DNA of 9,657 nt, taken from contig NZ_CALHHX010000061.1 of NCBI RefSeq assembly GCF_938030685.1, positions 1-9,657 on the forward strand. The letters run 5' to 3'. Position numbers and translations under genes: made by a program. Below, one piece after another: positions 5,810 to 9,657 of the stretch (within the stretch, counting starts at the first letter, position 1; each line of letters starts with the position of its first letter). The DNA is from an uncultured Campylobacter sp. Its GTDB lineage: Bacteria; Campylobacterota; Campylobacteria; Campylobacterales; Campylobacteraceae. Under the pieces are notes generated by a model that saw nothing but the letters and a program-made list of their open reading frames with translations, ran no database searches and was not told where the DNA came from.

Positions 5810-6486
5810 AATTTTTAGAATTCCTAGACGCGAGGAGCTTTGGCTTGCAGGCGGCGGAGCGTAGATTTGAAATTTTAAAATTTCTTAGCGAGAGGCATTT
5901 TGGCTTGCGAATGGCGACGACGGAGTTTTTAAATTTTACGCCAGCGCCGTCGCGCAATGGATTTAGAATTTTAAAATTTACTCTTGAACCGCTGCGCAAT
6001 CGGTTTGAAATTTTAAAATTTACGCTTGCTTTAGCGCGTCTTGCAGACACAGCGCAAAATTTCATATCGCAGCATGGATTTAAAATTTTAAAGCCCGTTT
6101 GCGAGCCGCTTCGCGCTCTGCATCGTGTTTTGCCGAACGCAGACAAAGCCGAAGCAGGGCGCGGATGCAGCATAGAAGGAAAACGGCGCGCGGTTAAGTT
6201 TAATCATGCGGGCGGATATTCGAATTTTGTGCGCCGCCGCATAGCGCGACTTCGTAGCGCAGCTGCACGGCACGGCTACGAAGCAAGGCGCGCCGGAAAA
6301 TTTAGCAAATTTAGCCTCACAAGCGTGCTTTTAAATTTCATCTCCTTGCCACCGCATAAATTTAAACCCGCGTCCGCGGTACGTTTAAATTTCGCTTTAA
6401 ATTCCGTTCCGCCCGCCCGCGCCGTTAAATTTGAAAATGGCGTTAAATTTAAAGGTGTCGCTAAATTTAAAAGGGACGCGCGATGA
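5806..6486 (+). CDS. Repeat-built spacer ORF (226 residues) joining the two permease genes
   Basis: No known family. The frame starts at ATG 5806 with a good AAGGGG site, overlaps the first permease stop as ATGA, and ends at TGA in another ATGA with the second permease at 6483. It carries 17 AAATTT hexamers. The N-terminal third encodes repeats such as SFGLQAAERRFEILKF / HFGLRMATTEFLNF and FRILKFTLEPLRNR / FEILKFTLALARLA. The C-terminal part is Lys/Arg/Phe-rich with scattered KF pairs (VKFNH, HKFKP, VKFEN, VKFKG, AKFKR). It has no signal peptide, membrane helix or active-site motif. Near-identical copies of the ribosome-binding-site/ATGA junction flank it, as if it arose inside a once direct junction between the permeases. 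It may be a translated spacer or an expressed basic disordered protein. Confidence 0.45.
   Translation: MKFLEFLDARSFGLQAAERRFEILKFLSERHFGLRMATTEFLNFTPAPSRNGFRILKFTLEPLRNRFEILKFTLALARLADTAQNFISQHGFKILKPVCEPLRALHRVLPNADKAEAGRGCSIEGKRRAVKFNHAGGYSNFVRRRIARLRSAAARHGYEARRAGKFSKFSLTSVLLNFISLPPHKFKPASAVRLNFALNSVPPARAVKFENGVKFKGVAKFKRDAR
5962..6045 (+). repeat. 42-bp tandem repeat, two units, with related single copies nearby
   Basis: Units begin at TTTAGAATTTTAAAATTTAC (5962) and TTTGAAATTTTAAAATTTAC (6004), 42 bp (14 codons) apart. Related copies of the TTT-GAAATTTTAAAA core lie at about 5866 and 6079. AAATTTTAAAATTT is itself a 14-base palindrome made of two hexamers. Confidence 0.7.
6469..6486 (+). 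repeat. Copy 2 of the RBS-ATGA junction
   Basis: AAAAGGGACGCGCGATGA supplies the AAGGGA ribosome binding site six bases before ATG 6483 of the second permease. It differs from copy 1 (5792-5809) at two positions. Confidence 0.7.
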
Positions 6487-7574
6487 ACGCTTTGCGAAAA
6501 TCCCTGCTTCGAATTCGCGCGCTTATTAAGAAGGAATTTTTGGCGATGTTTCGCGACAAGGGCACGCGGATGGTGCTGATCGTGCCGGTGCTGGTGCAGG
6601 CGATCATATTCGGCTACGGCGCGAATTTCACCCCCGAGCAGGTGCGCTACGCGATTTTGGACGATGCTCGCGATGCGACGTCCACCGCGCTGGTGCAGAG
6701 CATCGCCGCTACGCCGATGTTTAAGACCGAACTTGGCTGCAAAGACCTAGCCTGCCTGCGCCGCGCGGTAAGCGAGGGCGAGGCGATCATCGGAATCTAT
6801 TTTGGCAGCGATTTTAAGGATACGCACGAGCTTTTGATCATCGCAGATTCGCGTAATACAACCTCCGCAAACACCGTCATCGGCTTCGTGCAAGCCATAG
6901 CTGGGGAATACAACGCGCAGAATTTTGTAAATTTAATCAGCATAAATCCGCGCTATGTTTTTAACGAAAACACGATCACGCGCTACACGATCATGACGGG
7001 GATGATTTTGGGGCTTTCGATGATTCAGGTGCTGATGCTGTCGGCGTTTAGCGTCTCTCGCGAGCGCGAAGAGGGGAGCTTCGATATGATGCTGATGACG
7101 CCCGCAAACCCGCTTGAGATGCTGATCGGCAAAGCCGTTCCGCCCGTGCTGATCGCGATCGCGCAGGGGCTCGCGCTGTTTTTGATCTGCGTATTTTACT
7201 TCGAAATTCCATTCCGCGGGCGCTTTGCCCATCTTTTTGCGATCATCGCGATCTTTAGCGCCTGCAACGTAGGCATCGGCCTCGTGATCTCGACCGTCTG
7301 CAAAACCTCGCTGCAATCGGTCGTGAGCTCGTTTTTGTTCCTGCTGCCGTGCATTATGATAAGCGGGCTAATAACGCCTGCGGACGCGATGCCGCGGTGG
7401 TTTTACTACATCGCGCACCTCGATCCGATGTATTATGCCAACAACTGCATGTGGCGGATCTATCTGGAGGGCGCGGGCCTGGGCGAGCTGTGGCATCTCA
7501 TCGTGCCGCTGCTGCTGATCGGCGCGGGCACGTTGAGCTTTGCGGCGTCGCTTTTTAGAAATAAGCTGGACTAG
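6483..7574 (+). CDS. ABC-2 type permease (YbhR-like)
   Basis: This 363-residue inner-membrane protein is the second half of the exporter channel and has the normal length for its family. The N-terminus IKKEFLAMFRDKGTRMVLIVPVLVQAIIFGYG gives helix 1 (about 29-47). A periplasmic domain runs from 48 to about 167, and helices follow near 168-190, 220-240, 249-270, 278-298 and 337-357. The coupling motif SREREEGSFDMMLMTPANP (192-210) and the C-terminal IMISGLITPADAMPRW (291-306) with HLDPMYYA are hallmarks of YbhR/YbhS proteins. Unlike the first permease it has no insertion and only one internal AAATTT. It starts at ATG 6483 with an AAGGGA site, coupled to the preceding frame by ATGA, and stops at TAG 7572-7574 as the last gene of the operon. 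Confidence 0.92.
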   Translation: MNALRKSLLRIRALIKKEFLAMFRDKGTRMVLIVPVLVQAIIFGYGANFTPEQVRYAILDDARDATSTALVQSIAATPMFKTELGCKDLACLRRAVSEGEAIIGIYFGSDFKDTHELLIIADSRNTTSANTVIGFVQAIAGEYNAQNFVNLISINPRYVFNENTITRYTIMTGMILGLSMIQVLMLSAFSVSREREEGSFDMMLMTPANPLEMLIGKAVPPVLIAIAQGLALFLICVFYFEIPFRGRFAHLFAIIAIFSACNVGIGLVISTVCKTSLQSVVSSFLFLLPCIMISGLITPADAMPRWFYYIAHLDPMYYANNCMWRIYLEGAGLGELWHLIVPLLLIGAGTLSFAASLFRNKLD

Positions 7575-7815
7575 GGATTTAGATCGGAATTTCAGCTGGA
7601 ATTTTGGCTTGGATTTTGCTTCGTCGTGAACTTCTGCTTAAAATTTTAAATTGATCGCGAAATTTCGGCTTGGAATTTTGCCCTAAATTTTGCGCGTTCG
7701 TAGCGGATAAAATTAAATCAAAATTCCGTGTTTCCGCCCGATGCGCCGCGCGCCGCGATAAAATTTCGCGCCTTAAATTTTAAAAATTTTGCGAAATTCC
7801 ATCTTGCGAGTAGAG
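7575..7815. other. Convergent intergenic region, AAATTT-rich
   Basis: The region lies between the end of the plus-strand operon and the end of the minus-strand gene. It holds six AAATTT and about as many GAATTT or AAATTC sites. CGCG (7754-7757) and CGCG (7767-7770) bracket an AT-rich ATAAAATTT, followed by a run of AAATTTTAAAAATTTT near 7775-7790. A weak terminator acting in both directions could lie here, but I see no strong GC stem followed by a T-run. Confidence 0.55.
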
Positions 7816-8598
7816 TTAGAATTTAAATCCGGGGTTGCCCGGGCGTCTTGCGGCGGTCGTATCATCTGCGCTCGCCTTGGAAGCGGGCTTTTTCGCATCG
7901 TCCGCGTCTGATTTCTTAAAAGCAGCGAGTTTGCTGTAAATGCTCGGTTTTTCGCCGTCCGCGCCTAGCTTGGCGCCGCCAAGCTCGCTAGAATTCTCCG
8001 CGCCGCATAACCTTGCGGGGTTGAATTTTATCCACGCTATGATTAGCAAAATCCCCGAAAATGCCGTTACCAGCGACGCTGCGATTAGATACGGCAGCGC
8101 GAGGATTACGCCTATTTTAGCTAGCGCGCCCGATATCGCTTCGCAGGGCCACGTCACGGACACCACTATGCCGTAGATTTTAAATAAATCCACGCCGCTA
8201 AGTGTGGCTAGGCGGCAGTTTAATACGCCCCAGATTATCACTGCTGCGCACGTCGAAAGGACGTAGAGCAGGGTGTAGAGTAGATCAAGCATCGCGCCCT
8301 CCTTTAGCGCTACTACCATGGCGCAGTAGCACAAAATCGCGACGATCGGGATACTTTCTATCAGCCTATAGGTCTTAACGAAGCGCACGCCTAGTGCCTT
8401 TTCTAGGCAAACGAAGCAGTCGTAAAATATCGCTAGTGTCGCTAGCAGCGCTAAAACTCTAAAAATCGCGACCGCGTCCTCGTCTATGCTGCTTACGCCC
8501 ACCGTACCGCTTATGCCGATGCCTAGCAAAATCACGGCACCTAAAACTCCGCGGAATTTCGCCTTGCGAAGCAGATCTTGCTTTGAAATTTCTTTCAT
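7816..8598 (-). CDS. Six-helix membrane protein of unknown family, with charged C-terminal tail
   Basis: I do not recognise this 260-residue protein. Hydrophobic segments near 17-37, 43-63, 82-99, 102-126, 136-156 and 166-192 suggest six membrane helices. The tail (about 195-260) is rich in Lys, Ala, Asp and Ser and is probably cytoplasmic and disordered. Between helices 4 and 5 it reads RLATLSGVDLFKIYG (129-143). This matches SLARVSGVMIFRIYV in the neighbouring minus-strand gene, and both have the same helix layout and a C-terminal (I/L)AW-x-K ending, so they are distant paralogues. The start is ATG (8596-8598) with an AAAGGA site five bases before it. The gene lies 152 bp downstream of its neighbour and may share a transcript. 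No catalytic residues or signal peptide are evident. Confidence 0.75.
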   Translation of the reverse strand: MKEISKQDLLRKAKFRGVLGAVILLGIGISGTVGVSSIDEDAVAIFRVLALLATLAIFYDCFVCLEKALGVRFVKTYRLIESIPIVAILCYCAMVVALKEGAMLDLLYTLLYVLSTCAAVIIWGVLNCRLATLSGVDLFKIYGIVVSVTWPCEAISGALAKIGVILALPYLIAASLVTAFSGILLIIAWIKFNPARLCGAENSSELGGAKLGADGEKPSIYSKLAAFKKSDADDAKKPASKASADDTTAARRPGNPGFKF

Positions 8599-8603
8599 TT
8601 TTA

Positions 8604-8609
8604 TCCTTT
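8604..8609 (-). promoter_or_regulatory. Ribosome binding site of the 260-residue membrane protein
   Basis: On the minus strand the bases read AAAGGA, followed by five bases and the ATG at 8598. This supports that start. Confidence 0.55.
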
Positions 8610-8717
8610 GAATTTTCTAAATTTACGTGCTATCTTGCGGCTTTGCTGCTGCGGCGGCGCGCTTGACATTGCTATATAACAGCGCGGCTTTGGACGTTGC
8701 GGTTTAGACTTGCAAAA

Positions 8718-8729
8718 GGCGTGGTCGCC
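8718..8729 (-). terminator. Weak hairpin downstream of the 220-residue membrane protein gene
   Basis: On the minus strand GGCG-ACCA-CGCC is followed by TTTTG, 22 bases after the stop codon at 8751. The stem is only four base pairs and the T-run short, so it is at best a weak terminator. A second small stem (AAACG/CGTTT, 8733-8746) lies between it and the stop. Confidence 0.25.
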
Positions 8730-8750
8730 GCAAAACGAAAGCGTTTCGGC

Positions 8751-9413
8751 TTAGGCGAGCTTTTCTATCTTGCTCCAGGCTAGTAGATGCACGATGCCGG
8801 TTATTATCAAGGCGGCAAACGGCAAAAATTCCTTCAACGACGCGATAATTAAAACCGCATCGGAATCGCCAATTTGCGGCTTGGAGGTAGCCAAACCGAA
8901 GGGCCCTGCGCCACATAGCCAATTTAGCGCGAGAAAGAAGGCGCAGAGCCACACGTAGATTCGAAATATCATCACGCCGCTTACTCGCGCCAAAGAGAAA
9001 TTTATGCGAAGCCACGCTACGATTATGTAGATTGCGGCTGCGGGCGCTGCTAAATTCCATATTGTCTCTCCTGTTGTCTCTCTAGTCATCTCTTCTCTAC
9101 AAGAACTTATCGGATGAAATAATGAAAACACCGAGATACAGATGAAAACAATTATGCAGTTGCGGTAAAGCGCCGCCGCTTTTATGCCGGTGAGCGCTGA
9201 AATTTTACTGAGTGCTCTTAACCTATAAATCACCGAGAAGCAAATAAAAGCGATAAAAATTCCACCTATGATCACGATATTATATGGATACCCCGGTATG
9301 CCCTCAAAAACAAAATCTATCGCCATCAAAACCACCGGTAACGCCGCTAAAAACAGATCAATGCCAGTGCTGATCATCCCATTTTTTCTTGCTTGAAATA
9401 CGGTGTCTTGCAC
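8751..9413 (-). CDS. Six-helix membrane protein of unknown family (paralogue of both neighbours)
   Basis: This 220-residue protein has no family I can name. Likely helices lie near 15-35, 44-64, 81-100, 119-135, 146-166 and 187-213. The motif SLARVSGVMIFRIYV (140-154) precedes helix 5 and aligns with RLATLSGVDLFKIYG in the gene downstream. Its C-terminus LPFAALIITGIVHLLAWSKIEKLA is nearly the same as that of the partial gene upstream (LPFAALVITSIVHLLAWSKIEKI). The start is GTG at 9411-9413, supported by an AAGGAG site nine bases away; the next ATG is at codon 13. A short repeat encodes TRETTGET in the loop before helix 4, using AGA and ACA codons unlike the rest. The 5' half is more AT-rich than neighbouring genes. 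Confidence 0.75.
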   Translation of the reverse strand: MQDTVFQARKNGMISTGIDLFLAALPVVLMAIDFVFEGIPGYPYNIVIIGGIFIAFICFSVIYRLRALSKISALTGIKAAALYRNCIIVFICISVFSLFHPISSCREEMTRETTGETIWNLAAPAAAIYIIVAWLRINFSLARVSGVMIFRIYVWLCAFFLALNWLCGAGPFGLATSKPQIGDSDAVLIIASLKEFLPFAALIITGIVHLLAWSKIEKLA

Positions 9414-9422
9414 GTCGTATAA

Positions 9423-9428
9423 CTCCTT
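9423..9428 (-). promoter_or_regulatory. Ribosome binding site that decides a GTG start
   Basis: On the minus strand AAGGAG lies nine bases before GTG 9413. There is no ATG in frame until codon 13, so this strong site argues for the GTG start. Confidence 0.6.
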
Positions 9429-9506
9429 TTAAAAATTTATTTCAATATGCAAAAAGCAGATGTAAAACGCTAATCAAACCGAAAAGAGCGAAATTTTATC
9501 GTGACA

Positions 9507-9538
9507 AGAGGTTTATGAAATTTAAAATTTAAACCTCT
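9507..9538. other. Stem-loop at the end of the partial minus-strand gene
   Basis: AGAGGTTTA (9507-9515) pairs perfectly with TAAACCTCT (9530-9538) over nine base pairs, with a 14-base AT-rich loop containing AAATTT. The TAA stop of the partial gene lies within the structure. No clear T-run follows on either strand, so a terminator or 3'-end stabiliser role is only possible. Confidence 0.5.
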
Positions 9539-9657
9539 GCGCTTATCTTTTCTATCTTACTCCAGGCTAGCAGGTGCACGATGCTGGTTATTACGAGAGC
9601 GGCAAACGGCAGGAGCATTTTAAGCATTACGACAGCAATAGCTAAAGCCGAGACCTG
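9529..9657 (-). CDS. Third member of the membrane protein family, C-terminal part only (5' end outside window)
   Basis: Read on the minus strand from the window edge, the frame gives 42 residues and a TAA at 9531-9529. The segment MLKMLLPFAALVITSIVHLLAWSKIEKISAEV aligns closely with the last 30 residues of the 220-residue protein, and the DNA of the two ends is roughly 85 to 90 percent identical by eye. Only the last helix and short tail are visible. It lies 115 bp upstream of the next gene in the same direction, so it is the likely source or product of a tandem duplication. Confidence 0.7.
   Translation of the reverse strand, partial: QVSALAIAVVMLKMLLPFAALVITSIVHLLAWSKIEKISAEV

Noticed and set aside
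5784..6173. Minus-strand frame of 129 codons within the second spacer ORF
   Set aside because: It is the complement of the 42-bp and AAATTT repeats (FKI-N-x-L phrases) and lacks a start context; the plus-strand frame has the ribosome binding site and ATGA junctions.
348..6482. Spacers as remnants of insertion sequences
   Set aside because: No transposase fragment, terminal inverted repeats or short target-site duplications were seen. The only flanking repeats are the ribosome-binding-site/ATGA junctions around one spacer.
6933..7316. Minus-strand frame of 127 codons inside the second permease
   Set aside because: It is a shadow of a clearly conserved membrane protein gene, with a His/Arg/Asp-rich composition and no family signal.
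8663..8680. Promoter suggested by TTGACA followed by TATATAAC
   Set aside because: The two boxes are only a few bases apart instead of about 17, and they lie on the plus strand pointing into the 3' end of a minus-strand gene.

Overview
The window looks like a chromosomal segment of a moderately GC-rich Campylobacter, such as C. gracilis or an oral relative. This rests on codon use, on GC-rich genes broken by many AAATTT hexamers (often inside AAAATTTTA), and on gene content. The species call is inference. Nothing indicates a phage, plasmid, IS element, CRISPR array or stable RNA gene.

Bases 1 to 7574 hold a plus-strand transporter operon of the YbhG-YbhF-YbhS-YbhR type. In order they are: the C-terminal end of a HlyD-like membrane fusion protein (to 347), a protein with two ATPase domains (1424-3328), and two six-helix ABC-2 permeases (4181-5809 and 6483-7574). 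Together they would form an inner-membrane ABC exporter linked to a periplasmic adaptor. The substrate cannot be read from sequence.

The unusual part is what lies between and inside these genes. Four spacers (348-1423, 3329-4180, 5810-6482, 7575-7815) are packed with AAATTT: by hand count 15, 18, 17 and 6 copies, where about one would be expected in total. In two spacers the material forms complete open reading frames (3315-4184 and 5806-6486). These join the flanking transporter genes by a 14-base overlap and three ATGA overlaps, so frames chain without a gap from 1424 to 7574. The second spacer ORF is bracketed by near-identical 18-base copies of the ribosome-binding-site/ATGA junction. Short tandem repeats seeded on the same hexamer (24, 36 and 42 bp, all multiples of three) occur in the spacer ORFs and in the ATPase linker. 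The first permease carries a roughly 155-residue Gly/Ser/Asn-rich insertion. AAATTT fits RAATTY, the motif methylated by CtsM in C. jejuni and needed there for DNA uptake. One explanation is therefore an uptake-signal-driven accumulation of repeats tolerated only where the proteins and the operon can absorb them.

Bases 7816 to 9657 run on the minus strand, convergent with the operon. They hold two complete genes and one partial gene for six-helix membrane proteins of an unrecognised family. The proteins share an SGV-x-x-F-(K/R)-I-Y motif or a conserved C-terminal helix, and the last two are close paralogues, which indicates local tandem duplication.
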